Made by a program: the position numbers and the translations under genes. Of a stretch of 64,000 nt of DNA, positions 1-8,604 are shown in pieces. The notes under the pieces are model-generated. The model made no database searches, was not told where the DNA came from, and saw nothing but the letters and a program-made list of their open reading frames with translations. Source of the DNA: Armatimonadota bacterium (GTDB taxonomy: Bacteria; Armatimonadota; JAAZEB01). The stretch's first letter is position 1, and the number at the start of each line of letters is the position of its first letter. The stretch lies in NCBI GenBank assembly GCA_012512265.1, contig JAAZEM010000069.1:36097-100096 (forward strand), read 5' to 3'.

Positions 1-2
1 TA

Positions 3-1112
3 GGCGCGCGGATCGAGCGCTTCGATTGCCCGCCCGATGTCTACCAGCGCGCCGGGGTGCTCGGGCCAAAGAACCGAGAGTTCGCCGGCCGGCCCAACCT
101 CCAGGCGGAGATGGTTTTCAGCGAGAGCGGGCCGCGCGTGGTCCTCCAGGCACACATGGACACCGTGGGCATCTCGGATATGACGATCGAGCCCTTCTCA
201 GGGGATGTGCGCGATGGCCGGCTTTATGGCCGGGGCAGCAGCGATTGCAAGGGCGGGATCGCCGCGACGGTGGCCGTCCTGCGCGTGCTGCACGAGCTGC
301 GGGGCCAGCTGCGCGGCTCTGTTGTATTCCAGAGCGTGGTGGATGAGGAGTGCAATGGCGGGGGTGCCGGCGCGATCGCATGCTGCCTGCGCGGCCTGAA
401 GGCCGACCTGGGGATCGTCACGGATGGCACCGGACCTTTTGTCACTCGCGGCTACTCCGGCGTGCTCACCGTCGAGATCACCGTCCCCGGGGTCAGCGGG
501 CATGCCGCGCGCCCGGACGGCGTGAGCGCGATAGAGAAGGCGCTGGTGGTGAAGGAAGCGCTGGACGCCTTCAAGCGCGACCGCGAGAGCACCCGCAGGC
601 ACGCCGCGGTGAACCTGGGGATCCTGCGTGCTGGCATCCACCCCGCGGTGATCCCGGGCGAGGCGTTCCTGGCGCTCAACATGAGCTATCCGATCGCCGA
701 CGCTCGCGCGGCGGAGGAAGCGGGGGCCGGCTTTGGCGGCGCGCCGATTCGCGCCGATTTCGAGCGTCGCATCCGCGAGCGCGAGAGCCAGGATCCCTTC
801 CTCGCCACGCATCCCTCGCGGATCGAGTGGGTGAAGGATCTGATTCCATTCGAGACGCCGGCGGATCACCCGCTGGTGACCGGCCTGGCCGAGACGCACC
901 GCGCGGTGCTGGGGGAGGAGCCATCCATGGAGGTGAACCCCGCCTGGAGCGACGGCTGCTACCTGCCGGCGCTTTGCGGGATTCCGACGGTGGCCTATGG
1001 CGCCGGCGTGCCCGGCAAGGCGCACTCCGCGGATGAGTATGGCGAGGTGGAGCGGATCATCAACTGCTCGCGCGTTCTTTCGGCCTACCTGTACCGGGTG
1101 CTGGCGGCGTAA
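3..1112 (+). CDS. M20 family metallopeptidase (ArgE/DapE/ACY1-like), 5'-truncated by window edge
   Basis: The frame is already open at the window edge, so the true start lies upstream; 369 residues are visible. A dinuclear-zinc hydrolase of the M20 family is indicated by HMDTVG (first ligand His), GRGSSDCKGG (bridging Asp), DEECNGGG (catalytic Glu pair), the dimerisation-domain motif SGHAARPDG and a C-terminal GKAHSADE carrying the last ligand His. Family members remove acyl groups from amino acids or cleave dipeptides in the cytoplasm; the exact substrate cannot be read from the sequence. It converges on the leftward oxidoreductase gene. A GGCACC/GGTGCC hairpin follows the stop, but it has no T-tract. 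Confidence 0.9.
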   Translation, partial: GARIERFDCPPDVYQRAGVLGPKNREFAGRPNLQAEMVFSESGPRVVLQAHMDTVGISDMTIEPFSGDVRDGRLYGRGSSDCKGGIAATVAVLRVLHELRGQLRGSVVFQSVVDEECNGGGAGAIACCLRGLKADLGIVTDGTGPFVTRGYSGVLTVEITVPGVSGHAARPDGVSAIEKALVVKEALDAFKRDRESTRRHAAVNLGILRAGIHPAVIPGEAFLALNMSYPIADARAAEEAGAGFGGAPIRADFERRIRERESQDPFLATHPSRIEWVKDLIPFETPADHPLVTGLAETHRAVLGEEPSMEVNPAWSDGCYLPALCGIPTVAYGAGVPGKAHSADEYGEVERIINCSRVLSAYLYRVLAA

Positions 1113-1193
1113 CCGCGCGGCACCAGCCGGTGCCGGGGCTCGCGGCTTGCGCGGGCCCCGGACCAATCACGCCTTCCGCATGCGGGCGGCGGG

Positions 1194-2207
1194 CTATGCC
1201 TCGATCCGCACCGTCTCCCCGTCGCGTTGCGCCGAAAGCTCCGCGGCCAGGCACACCTCCTGCGTCTTGCAGGCATCCTCGATGTTCGGGGTGGGCTGGC
1301 GGCCATCCAGGACGCACTCGACGAAGTGGTCGATCTCGGCGGTGAAGGGGTGGTAACGGACATCGCCGCTGCTGGGCACGATCGTGGGGATGGTAGCAAA
1401 ATCGGTCTGGCCGGGAAGAAGCCGTTTCGAATAGAGGCGGTTATCGCGAATCGTGCCCTCTGTGCCCAGAAGGTGAACGCCGATGGTGAAGGGACACTGC
1501 GCCTCCAGGGAGCATCCGACCTTGCCGATGGCGCCCGAGGAGAACTTCAGCGTGGCAACGAGGGTGGTGGGATAGTCAAAGTCGGGCCGGCGGCGGATGC
1601 TGCGCGCGCTCACTTCCACCACCTCGCCGGCGCAGTAGCGGATGAGGTCCACCACATGGCACCCGCCGGTGATGAAGGCGCCCCCGGCGAACTCGCGCCG
1701 GCGGATCCATTCGTAGCTGGGGAAGGTGGGCTTGATGCCGTGCCAGAAATCGCACTCAGCGTAGACGATCTCACCGATGGCGCCCTGGTCGAGGAGCGTG
1801 CGGATCGTCTGCACCATGGGGTTCCAGCGGAAGACGAAGCTGACGATGCTGAGCACGCCGGCCTCGCGCACGCTCTCCCGGAGGCCGCGCACCTCATCTA
1901 GTTGGATGCCCGCGGGTTTCTCCAGGACGATGTGCTTCCGTGCACGCGCGGCCTGGGTGGCCAGGCGGGCGTGCAGATAGTTTGGCATGCAGATGGAGAC
2001 GGCATCCACGCGGTCATCGCTCAGCAACGCCTCGTAGTTGGGGTAGAGGGCGCACTCCAGGCCCAATTCCTCGACGAGGCGCTTGGCGCTCTCTTCACGC
2101 CGGCTGCAGACGCCGATGATCCGCGTGTGCGGGTTCTTCAGGTAGGCCTTCGCATGCTCGCGCGAGACCGCACCCGCGCCCATGATGGCAACACCGATCT
2201 CCTTCAT
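1194..2207 (-). CDS. Gfo/Idh/MocA family NAD(P)-dependent oxidoreductase
   Basis: 337 aa. An N-terminal Rossmann fold starts VAIMGAGAVSREHAKAYL, followed by the EKP motif (EKPAGIQLDE) with the conserved Lys and the C-terminal substrate-domain motif GGCHVVDLIRYCAGEV. Family members oxidise or reduce a hydroxyl/keto group on sugars, inositols and sugar derivatives. The ATG is preceded by GGAGGGG at good spacing. It lies 120 bp downstream of the AAC(3)-like gene on the same strand, so the two are probably cotranscribed. It is one of three Gfo/Idh/MocA genes in the window. Substrate unknown. Confidence 0.9.
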   Translation of the reverse strand: MKEIGVAIMGAGAVSREHAKAYLKNPHTRIIGVCSRREESAKRLVEELGLECALYPNYEALLSDDRVDAVSICMPNYLHARLATQAARARKHIVLEKPAGIQLDEVRGLRESVREAGVLSIVSFVFRWNPMVQTIRTLLDQGAIGEIVYAECDFWHGIKPTFPSYEWIRRREFAGGAFITGGCHVVDLIRYCAGEVVEVSARSIRRRPDFDYPTTLVATLKFSSGAIGKVGCSLEAQCPFTIGVHLLGTEGTIRDNRLYSKRLLPGQTDFATIPTIVPSSGDVRYHPFTAEIDHFVECVLDGRQPTPNIEDACKTQEVCLAAELSAQRDGETVRIEA

Positions 2208-2327
2208 CTATCCATTCCCCTCCAGCGCCGGCCGGGGTGATCCGTCCGGCCAGGCAGGATCCAGTTCGCGAAGCGAGTGCCGGCTCCCTGCCGCCGGTAG
2301 CCTGCTGAGTGGATTGGCCGGCCGTGA

Positions 2328-3137
2328 TTACCGCTGGGCGCTCTTTTCTGCAGGGCGCGCGCGCAGGAAGTAGGGATCGCGAGCGAGCTCCGCAAGGGCG
2401 GTGTCGAGGATCGCCTTCGCGCGGGCGAGGCGGCATTCGGCGGCGCCCACGCGCCCAAGGGTGAGAAGCCCCTTCTCGCGCAGGACGGGCTCAATGGCAT
2501 CGAAGCGGGCCGGGATGGGCGCCGAATGGCAGTAGATCTCCATCACGTAGTCGCGGCCCCTATCTCGGCCCCGGAGGCGGTAGCGCGTCTCGAAGTCGAT
2601 GAACGGCACGCGCGCGAGCTCCTCGGCGGTGTGGAGCAGCGTGCAGTTGCGGAAATCGACGCCGAGGAGAAGCACGTAGCCGTCGCACTGCGTCAGCCGG
2701 TAGAGCGGGGAGTGCTCGTCACACGACCCTTTGGCGTTGATGTGGTCGTCCAGGAGAAAGCCGGCGCGCGGACCGATTGCCGCGACGGGGTGTGTCGGCT
2801 CCAGGCTGCGCCGGGCATCCGGGTGCAAGCGCGCGGCCTCGGTGATCGCGCCCACCAGCGAGGGGGTGGCCTGGACGTCAAACAGAGGGCCGCTGCGGCA
2901 GTAGTCGAGCATCGAGCCGCGGAAGGGGAAGGTAGGCACCGCGAGCGTGCCTTCCGGACCAAGCACGTCCAGGAATGCCTGCACGACCGCGGGCGCGCCG
3001 CCGTCCACGTAGCCGATCCGGCTCATGGCGCTATGCACCAACACCACATCGCCCGCGCGCAAGCCCAGCGCGCGCAGGTCGCGAACGAGATCGGCCGTGG
3101 TCACGCGGGGAAGAGGATGATCGCCTTGTTTCTCCAT
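2328..3137 (-). CDS. AAC(3)-fold (aminoglycoside 3-N-acetyltransferase family) acetyltransferase
   Basis: 269 aa, the usual length for the family. Typical AAC(3)/YokD features are seen: an N-terminal LRALGLRAGDVVLVHSAMSR, then LGPEGTLAVPTFPF, then EPTHPVAAIGPRA with the conserved His, and SPLYRL before LLLGVDF. Members move an acetyl group from acetyl-CoA to an amine. The neighbouring gene is a sugar-type oxidoreductase, and many environmental AAC(3)-fold proteins act in sugar or natural-product metabolism, so resistance should not be assumed. It is divergent from dnaK. Confidence 0.82.
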   Translation of the reverse strand: MEKQGDHPLPRVTTADLVRDLRALGLRAGDVVLVHSAMSRIGYVDGGAPAVVQAFLDVLGPEGTLAVPTFPFRGSMLDYCRSGPLFDVQATPSLVGAITEAARLHPDARRSLEPTHPVAAIGPRAGFLLDDHINAKGSCDEHSPLYRLTQCDGYVLLLGVDFRNCTLLHTAEELARVPFIDFETRYRLRGRDRGRDYVMEIYCHSAPIPARFDAIEPVLREKGLLTLGRVGAAECRLARAKAILDTALAELARDPYFLRARPAEKSAQR

Positions 3138-3196
3138 GATGCCCCTCTTCGCCGCGCCGCCCGTGCTTCCCTTCGCGCCCCTCGGGGGGGGGCATT

Positions 3197-3218
3197 ATCT
3201 GCGGATGAACACAGATGG
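3197..3218 (+). repeat. Fragment of dispersed repeat R3 (CACAGATGG/GCGGATGAAC type)
   Basis: The string ATCTGCGGATGAACACAGAT is essentially the reverse complement of a stretch near 51232-51266 (CATCTGTGTTCATCCATGG and ATCTGCGGATAAC). Such intergenic words recur widely in some GC-rich genomes. Function unknown. Confidence 0.45.
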
Positions 3219-3305
3219 ACACCGATAGCGGAAAGACGAGCCGGCTTGGCTATAGGAAAGGCCGCGTCCGTGTCCGCCCCCTCCATCCGCCGGCGATTTG
3301 GTAGC

Positions 3306-3372
3306 GGGGGCCTGGGAGGGGGAGCCACGAACGGGCTTTGCCTACAAGCAGCGCGGAGCCTGGGCTCCGCGC
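3306..3372 (+). repeat. Partial copy of hairpin-ended repeat R2 (right half)
   Basis: Shares CTGGGAGGGGGAGCC, the GGGCTTTGCC word and AAGCAGCGCGGAGC with the full copies at 14948-15098 and (inverted) 50957-51105. It ends in a perfect 10-bp stem (GCGCGGAGCC / GGCTCCGCGC, 3351-3372). The left half is absent. It lies between the divergent AAC(3)-like and dnaK genes. Confidence 0.6.
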
Positions 3373-3532
3373 GAGAGGTGTGGTGGACACCCCCGAAGGG
3401 ATCTCACACTCCCGGGAGCCCCCACCCGGCCCATCCATCCCCTTCACGCGCGGTATCACCGCCGGGCTGCACCAGGGTTGTCCTGCTGGAATCTGGGTAG
3501 TAAAGAAAGAGTGCGTGCCCCATCGCAGGGAT

Positions 3533-3553
3533 GTTGACAACACCATTATCAAG
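3533..3553 (+). promoter_or_regulatory. HAIR-like inverted repeat, candidate HspR operator
   Basis: GTTGACA-N7-TATCAAG is an imperfect inverted repeat with TTGA and TCAA separated by 11 bases, the geometry of the HspR box (CTTGAGT-N7-ACTCAAG). It covers the -35 element and part of the spacer of the dnaK promoter, and the last gene of the operon is an hspR homologue. Only the core bases match the consensus, so this is a candidate. Confidence 0.45.
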
Positions 3554-3562
3554 TGCTATACT
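3534..3562 (+). promoter_or_regulatory. Sigma-70-type promoter of the dnaK operon
   Basis: TTGACA at 3534 and TATACT at 3557 are separated by exactly 17 bp, leaving a leader of about 120 nt before dnaK. No CIRCE (HrcA) element is visible. Confidence 0.75.
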
Positions 3563-3690
3563 AAGCCTAGACTAAAGATCAGATCGGGCGAATCCCGGGG
3601 CAAGGGACGAGCTGTATCAGGGCCGGGGAGCCGGTAGGTTGATGAGGGGAAAGTGGGCGGAGAACGCCCGCGCGAAGAGGTGAGAAGACT

Positions 3691-5595
3691 ATGGCAAGAA
3701 TCGTGGGAATCGATCTGGGGACCACCAACTCCGTGATCTCGGTCATGGAAGGTGGCGAGCCCACCGTCATTCCGAATGCCGAGGGCGGGCGAATCACGCC
3801 TTCCGTGGTTGCGTTCACGAAAACGGGAGAGCGCATCGTCGGTCAGCCGGCTAAGCGGCAGGCGGTGATCAACTCCGAAAACACCATTTTCTCCGTCAAG
3901 CGCTTCATGGGCCGCCGCTACGCAGAGGTGGCGGAAGAGCGCAAGATGGTGCCCTACAAGGTGGTGGAGGGCAAGAACGGAATGGCCATGATCGAGATCC
4001 AGGGGAAGCAGTATACCCCCGAGGAGATCTCGGCCATGACCCTCCAGAAGCTGAAGGCAGATGCGGAGGCGTTCCTGGGTGAGAAGATCACCGACGCCGT
4101 TATCACCGTGCCGGCCTACTTCAACGACGCCCAGCGCACGGCCACCAAGACCGCCGGTGAGATCGCCGGGTTCAACGTCCGGCGCATCATCAACGAGCCG
4201 ACGGCGGCATCGCTCGCCTATGGCCTGGAGAAGAAGAAGAACGAGACGATCCTCGTCTTCGACCTGGGTGGCGGTACCTTCGATGTCTCCGTGCTCGATG
4301 TGGGTGACGGCGTCTTCGAGGTCAAGTCCACGGCTGGCGATACGCACCTGGGCGGCGACGACTGGGACGAGCGCCTGGTCCACTATCTGGCAGACGAGTT
4401 CCAGAAGATGGAAGGTGTGGACCTGCGCAAGGATCGCCAGGCGCTGCAGCGGTTGCGCGAGGCAGCCGAGAAGGCGAAGGTGGAGCTCTCCAGCGTCACC
4501 CAGACGAACATCAACCTCCCCTACATCACCGCGACGCAGGAGGGTGCCAAGCACCTGGATCTCACGATCACGCGCGCCAAGTTCGAGGACCTGACACGCG
4601 ACCTGGTGCACCGCCTGGAAGGCCCCTTCCAGCAGGCGCTGCAAGACGCGGGCCTGAGCGCAAGCCAGATCGATGAGGTGGTGCTCGTCGGAGGCTCCAC
4701 GCGCATGCCGATGGTGCAGGAGATGGTCCGCCGCATCACGGGGAGAGAGCCGCACAAGGGCGTGAACCCCGATGAGGTCGTGGCCGTGGGCGCCGCGATC
4801 CAGGGCGGGGTCCTCGCGGGCGAGGTGAAGGATGTGCTCCTCCTCGACGTGACGCCGCTCTCCCTGGGCATCGAGACGCTCGGCGGGGTCTTCACCCGCC
4901 TGGTGGAACGGAACACGACCATCCCGGCGCACAAGACGGAGGTCTTCTCGACGGCTGCCGATGGCCAGACGCAGGTCACCATCATGGTCTACCAGGGCGA
5001 GCGCGAGATGGCGCGCGAGAACCGGCTGTTGGGCCAGTTCGACCTCACCGGCATCCCGCCCGCGCCCCGCGGCGTCCCGCAGATCGAGGTGAGCTTCGAT
5101 GTCGACGCCAACGGCATCTTGAACGTGAGCGCGAAGGATCGCGGCACGGGCCGGCAGCAATCGATCACGATCACGGGCTCCACCAGCCTGGATAAGAGCG
5201 ATGTCGAGCGCATGGTGCGTGAAGCCGCCGAGCACGCGGAAGAGGACAAGAAGCGCCGCGAGCAGGCCGAAGCGCGCAACCGCGTCGATAGCATGTCCTA
5301 CGAGGCGGAGCGCGTGTTGCGCGAGATGGGCGATAAGATCCCGCCCCAGGAGAAGGGCGAGGTGCAGCGCGCGCTCGACGAGGCCCGAGAGGCCCTGAAG
5401 GGGGATGATATGAACCGGATCTCCGCCGCGGGCCAGATGCTGGAGCAGGCGCTCTACAAGGCAACGCAGGCGGCCTACCAGGCGCAGGGTGGCGCACAAG
5501 GAGCCGCCACCGGCGCGGGCGGCCCCCAGGCGGAGGCGACTTCGCAGGGCCCCGGTGAGGAGGTGATCGACGCCGAGTTCAAGGAGACCAACTGA
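3691..5595 (+). CDS. dnaK: Chaperone DnaK (Hsp70)
   Basis: 634 aa, full family length. The N-terminal ATPase signature reads [20 protein letters not shown], with the phosphate-binding loops [13 protein letters not shown] and [13 protein letters not shown]. The substrate-binding domain begins after the linker [17 protein letters not shown], and the C-terminus [10 protein letters not shown] is close to the typical EEVVDADFEE tail. DnaK binds exposed hydrophobic segments in an ATP cycle driven by DnaJ and GrpE, both encoded downstream. AGGTGAG precedes the ATG. First gene of a five-gene heat-shock operon. Confidence 0.98.
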   Translation: MARIVGIDLGTTNSVISVMEGGEPTVIPNAEGGRITPSVVAFTKTGERIVGQPAKRQAVINSENTIFSVKRFMGRRYAEVAEERKMVPYKVVEGKNGMAMIEIQGKQYTPEEISAMTLQKLKADAEAFLGEKITDAVITVPAYFNDAQRTATKTAGEIAGFNVRRIINEPTAASLAYGLEKKKNETILVFDLGGGTFDVSVLDVGDGVFEVKSTAGDTHLGGDDWDERLVHYLADEFQKMEGVDLRKDRQALQRLREAAEKAKVELSSVTQTNINLPYITATQEGAKHLDLTITRAKFEDLTRDLVHRLEGPFQQALQDAGLSASQIDEVVLVGGSTRMPMVQEMVRRITGREPHKGVNPDEVVAVGAAIQGGVLAGEVKDVLLLDVTPLSLGIETLGGVFTRLVERNTTIPAHKTEVFSTAADGQTQVTIMVYQGEREMARENRLLGQFDLTGIPPAPRGVPQIEVSFDVDANGILNVSAKDRGTGRQQSITITGSTSLDKSDVERMVREAAEHAEEDKKRREQAEARNRVDSMSYEAERVLREMGDKIPPQEKGEVQRALDEAREALKGDDMNRISAAGQMLEQALYKATQAAYQAQGGAQGAATGAGGPQAEATSQGPGEEVIDAEFKETN

Positions 5596-5747
5596 CACCA
5601 CACGGCGGAATGGGGACACGGATCAGGGGGGCTGATACCTGGCCGTCCGTGATCCGCTCCCCAAGCCGCGGATGGAGCGAAATAGAGCAGGGGATACCCC
5701 TGCATCCACGCGCCGGTTCCGTTTTGAGAGGAGGGAGGTAGAGAAAG

Positions 5748-6194
5748 ATGCTTCGACCTACTTGGGAGCCCTTTACCAACGTGATCGCGCTCCGGGATCA
5801 GATCAACCGGTTGTTCGATGAGAGCGTCTCTCGCGCACCGGGGCGCGAGGGAATGGCGCGGCGTGGCTGGGCGCCCGCGGTGGATATCTTCGAGGACAAC
5901 GACACCATTACCCTCAAGATGGATCTGCCTGGCGTTCAGCAATCGGATATCCAGGTGGATCTCGAGGGCGAGACGCTGACCATCCGGGGCGAGCGCACGC
6001 TGAGCGACCAGGATTCTCCCAACTGCCTGCGCGCCGAGCGAGTCTCTGGACCGTTTCTGCGCACCTTTACCCTGGCAACGCAGGTACAGGCAGACCGCGT
6101 GACGGCGCAGTATCGCGATGGCGTGCTGGTGGTGACGATCCCGAAGGCAGAGGAGACCAAGCCGCGTCGCATCCAGATCAGTGCCACCGCTTAG
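5748..6194 (+). CDS. Small heat-shock protein, Hsp20/alpha-crystallin family
   Basis: 148 aa. The alpha-crystallin domain runs from about residue 40 to 143 (PAVDIFEDNDTITLKMDLPG, then LTIRGERTL, and a closing DGVLVVTIPK that matches the A-x-x-x-G-V-L core). The C-terminal tail RRIQI resembles the I-x-I motif used for oligomer assembly. It holds unfolding proteins for DnaK/DnaJ. GGGAGG precedes the ATG. Its place between dnaK and grpE is unlike the dnaK-grpE-dnaJ-hspR order known from actinobacteria and suggests cotranscription with the core machine. Confidence 0.95.
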   Translation: MLRPTWEPFTNVIALRDQINRLFDESVSRAPGREGMARRGWAPAVDIFEDNDTITLKMDLPGVQQSDIQVDLEGETLTIRGERTLSDQDSPNCLRAERVSGPFLRTFTLATQVQADRVTAQYRDGVLVVTIPKAEETKPRRIQISATA

Positions 6195-6255
6195 GATTCC
6201 AGCCATAGAGGCTGAGCACCATTCAGGCATGCGGCCGATTGTTGGAGCATCATCC

Positions 6256-6292
6256 GTGCCGGGGCGCGCGGCAGCGCCGCGCCCCCGGGCAC
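6256..6292 (+). other. GC-rich hairpin between hsp20 and grpE
   Basis: GTGCC-GGGGCGCGCGGC pairs with GCCGCGCCCC-CGGGCAC with small bulges and a short loop. There is no following T-run, so a processing or partial-attenuation site is more likely than a terminator. It lies about 20 nt before the grpE start. Confidence 0.4.
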
Positions 6293-6313
6293 AGGTAAGG
6301 AAGATAGAGGGAT

Positions 6314-6898
6314 ATGGCTGACGAGAGAGAGCCTGTTCAGGAAGCGGCGGCGGCAGAGGCGGCCGCGGAGCCGGAGAGTGGGCGGCGGGGTAACGAGCGT
6401 ATCGCCGAGCTCGAAGCGCGCGTCGCGGAGCTGGAAGCGGCCCTGGAGCAGCGAACACAGGAAGCCGAGGCACGCGAGAAGGAAGCGAAGGAGTTCCTGG
6501 AAGGATGGCAGCGCGAGCGCGCGAGCTTTGAGAACTTCCGGAAACGCATGGCACGCGAATTGGACGAGGCCGGCACTGTGGCCAAGGTGGACCTGATCCG
6601 GGCGATTCTCCCGGCGGTGGATAACCTGGAGCGGGCGCTGGACGATGAGAGCACGAGCGCCGATGTGGTGCGACAGGGTGTCCGCTTGATCCATGAGCAG
6701 CTCCTCACGGCACTGCAGAAGCAGGGATTGAAAGAGGTGCCGACCACCGGCGAGACGTTTGATCCAAACGTCCACGAGGCGATTGACGCGGTAGAGAATA
6801 CAGAGTATGCGCCGGACACCGTTGTGGAGCCTCTCTTGAAGGGGTACACCTTCGGTGAACGGCTGGTGAGGCCAGCTCGCGTGCGAGTGGCTCGCTAA
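6314..6898 (+). CDS. grpE: Nucleotide exchange factor GrpE
   Basis: 194 aa. An acidic N-terminus leads into a long coiled coil (about residues 25-80, RIAELEARVAELEAALEQ) that mediates dimerisation. The diagnostic GrpE core follows: ENFRKRMARE, then ILPAVDNLERAL, then GLKEVPTTGETFDPNVHEAI, and the C-terminal beta-domain motif EPLLKGYTFGERLVRPARV. It releases ADP from DnaK. The ATG at 6314 gives the expected length. Confidence 0.97.
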   Translation: MADEREPVQEAAAAEAAAEPESGRRGNERIAELEARVAELEAALEQRTQEAEAREKEAKEFLEGWQRERASFENFRKRMARELDEAGTVAKVDLIRAILPAVDNLERALDDESTSADVVRQGVRLIHEQLLTALQKQGLKEVPTTGETFDPNVHEAIDAVENTEYAPDTVVEPLLKGYTFGERLVRPARVRVAR

Positions 6899-7176
6899 GC
6901 GGAGGATGACGATGGGATGGGCGGTGAGCGGAACGCCCAACGGAATGAATGCATGCCTGCGGCGTGCTTTCCGCCCCGTCGCAGATTCCGTGTAGAGTAC
7001 CCGCATCGAGCGAAACTCCGTTCTGCCCTGGCTCGGGGCCAGTGTGAGCCTGGCCGTATGCGCGGAGCGCGGGCACTGAGTGGGTTGGGATGGAGACGAG
7101 GACGCCGTGAGGGATGAGGAGGGCGAGGCGAACGCCGGTTGCCCGCCCCCTCTCCCTTGTCAGATCCGGGGAGAAG

Positions 7177-8145
7177 ATGTCGACATTCAAGGACTACTAC
7201 GAGGTGTTGGGCGTGAAGCGGGACGCGACTGAGAAAGAGATCAAGCAGGCGTTCCGCAAGCTCGCGCGCAAATACCACCCGGACGTGAACCCCGGCGACC
7301 CCGCTGCTGCCGAGAAGTTCAAGGAGCTGAGCGAGGCCTACGAGGTGCTGAGCGACCCGGAGAAACGGAAAGCCTATGACCACTTCGGGGCGCAGTGGAA
7401 GCAGGCCCAGCAGGCGGGTGCCCGCGGCTTCGACTTCCAGAACCCCTATGGGGGCACGGTTCACTTCGATCTGGGAGGCGACCAGGATATCAACGAGATC
7501 CTGCGCAACATCTTCGGCCTGGGCGGCGGCTTTGGCGAGGGTGGAGCGGCGCGCGGCGGTCGCGGCGGCTTCGGCTTCGGTGATCTCTTCGGGAGTGCGT
7601 TTCGCGATCGGGGGGGCATGGGAGGAGCTCCTGTCCGCGGCGCCGATGTCGCCGCCGAGATGGAGATCACTCTCGAAGAGGCGTATCATGGGGGCGCGAA
7701 GCAGGTCCAGATCAACGGCCGGCGCGTGGAGGTCAAGATCCCCGCTGGCGTGGATACTGGAGCCCGGCTTCGCCTGGGTGGCATGGGCGAGCGCAGCCAG
7801 CACGGCGGCCCCCCCGGCGACCTCTATCTGACGGTGCGCGTCCGCCCGCACCCGGTTTTCCAACGCGACGGCGACAATCTGCGCTGCGACGTACAGATCA
7901 GTTTCGCGACGGCTGCCCTGGGGGGCGAGGCAACGGTGCGCACCCTGCGCGGTGGCACCGTCCAGATGAAGATTCCGGCTGGCACCCAGGGGGGACAGGT
8001 GTTTCGCCTGGGCGGTTTGGGAATGCCCAAGCGAGGTGGTTCGGGCTATGGCGACCTGCTGGCACGGGTCAACATTATCGTGCCCCGTGACCTGAGTGAC
8101 CATGAGCGCGAGCTCGTTGAGGAGCTCGCCCGGCAGAGAGGGTGA
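7177..8145 (+). CDS. DnaJ-type co-chaperone without zinc finger (CbpA/type II J protein)
   Basis: 322 aa from the ATG at 7177, which follows GGGGAGAAG and begins directly at the J domain; the frame extends upstream to 7114 but that stretch is not J-protein-like. The J domain (about 4-70) has HPD in [10 protein letters not shown]; a Gly/Phe-rich region follows ([20 protein letters not shown]). Two C-terminal beta-barrel domains follow with no CxxCxGxG repeats, so this is a type II (CbpA-like) protein. It stimulates DnaK ATPase and delivers substrates. Its stop overlaps the hspR GTG start by 4 bp. Confidence 0.93.
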   Translation: MSTFKDYYEVLGVKRDATEKEIKQAFRKLARKYHPDVNPGDPAAAEKFKELSEAYEVLSDPEKRKAYDHFGAQWKQAQQAGARGFDFQNPYGGTVHFDLGGDQDINEILRNIFGLGGGFGEGGAARGGRGGFGFGDLFGSAFRDRGGMGGAPVRGADVAAEMEITLEEAYHGGAKQVQINGRRVEVKIPAGVDTGARLRLGGMGERSQHGGPPGDLYLTVRVRPHPVFQRDGDNLRCDVQISFATAALGGEATVRTLRGGTVQMKIPAGTQGGQVFRLGGLGMPKRGGSGYGDLLARVNIIVPRDLSDHERELVEELARQRG

Positions 8146-8486
8146 AAAGGATGGGGGAGGACCGCCGGGACGAGCCGTTATTCCTGATCAGCGTAGTCGC
8201 ACGGATCTGCGATATGCATCCGCAGAGCATCCGGCTCTACGAACGATTGGGGCTCATTCGTCCACGCTACATCAGCAAGCGCCGCTTCTTCTCCGAGGCG
8301 GATATCGAGCGCCTTCGCCAGATCCGGCGCCTGACCCAGGAGATGGGCGTGAACCTGGCGGGGGTGGAGATCATCTTCAGCTTGTTGGACAAGATCGACC
8401 AGCTCCAGCAAGAGCTCGAGGATATCAAGGCGGAGCACCGTCGCGCCACGGGCGCTTTCCTGCTTCCCGCCAGTCCGGATGAGTGA
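8142..8486 (+). CDS. hspR: MerR-family heat-shock repressor HspR
   Basis: 114 aa from GTG 8142, which overlaps the dnaJ stop in a GTGA junction; the ATG at 8151 is an alternative start. The winged-helix DNA-binding domain matches HspR closely: [20 protein letters not shown], then [30 protein letters not shown] and [18 protein letters not shown] helical C-terminus follows. HspR represses dnaK operons by binding HAIR sequences with DnaK as co-repressor; a HAIR-like repeat overlaps the promoter 4.6 kb upstream, which implies autoregulation. Confidence 0.92.
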   Translation: MKRMGEDRRDEPLFLISVVARICDMHPQSIRLYERLGLIRPRYISKRRFFSEADIERLRQIRRLTQEMGVNLAGVEIIFSLLDKIDQLQQELEDIKAEHRRATGAFLLPASPDE

Positions 8487-8546
8487 TTCCTTCGCTTCGC
8501 GCGAACGCTTTGGGGCATGGGGCGGCGCGGGCGCGGAGCCGCCGGG

Positions 8547-8590
8547 AAGGCCGCTCGATGGCAGAGGCCCTGCCACCGGGCGGCCTTTTT
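8547..8590 (+). terminator. Intrinsic terminator of the dnaK-hspR operon
   Basis: GGCCGC (8549-8554) pairs with GCGGCC (8580-8585) around an inner GGCAG/CTGCC hairpin and is followed by five T residues. It lies 60 bp after the hspR stop. Confidence 0.85.
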
Positions 8591-8604
8591 CCGTGGTATC
8601 GCGC

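Noticed and set aside
1119..1134. Hairpin GGCACC-AGCC-GGTGCC as terminator of the M20 gene
   Set aside because: Six-base stem with no T-run; insufficient for an intrinsic terminator.
3556..5619. 687-codon open frame antisense to dnaK
   Set aside because: GC-rich third positions remove stops on the opposite strand. The translation is His/Leu/Arg-rich with no domain, and dnaK is certain.
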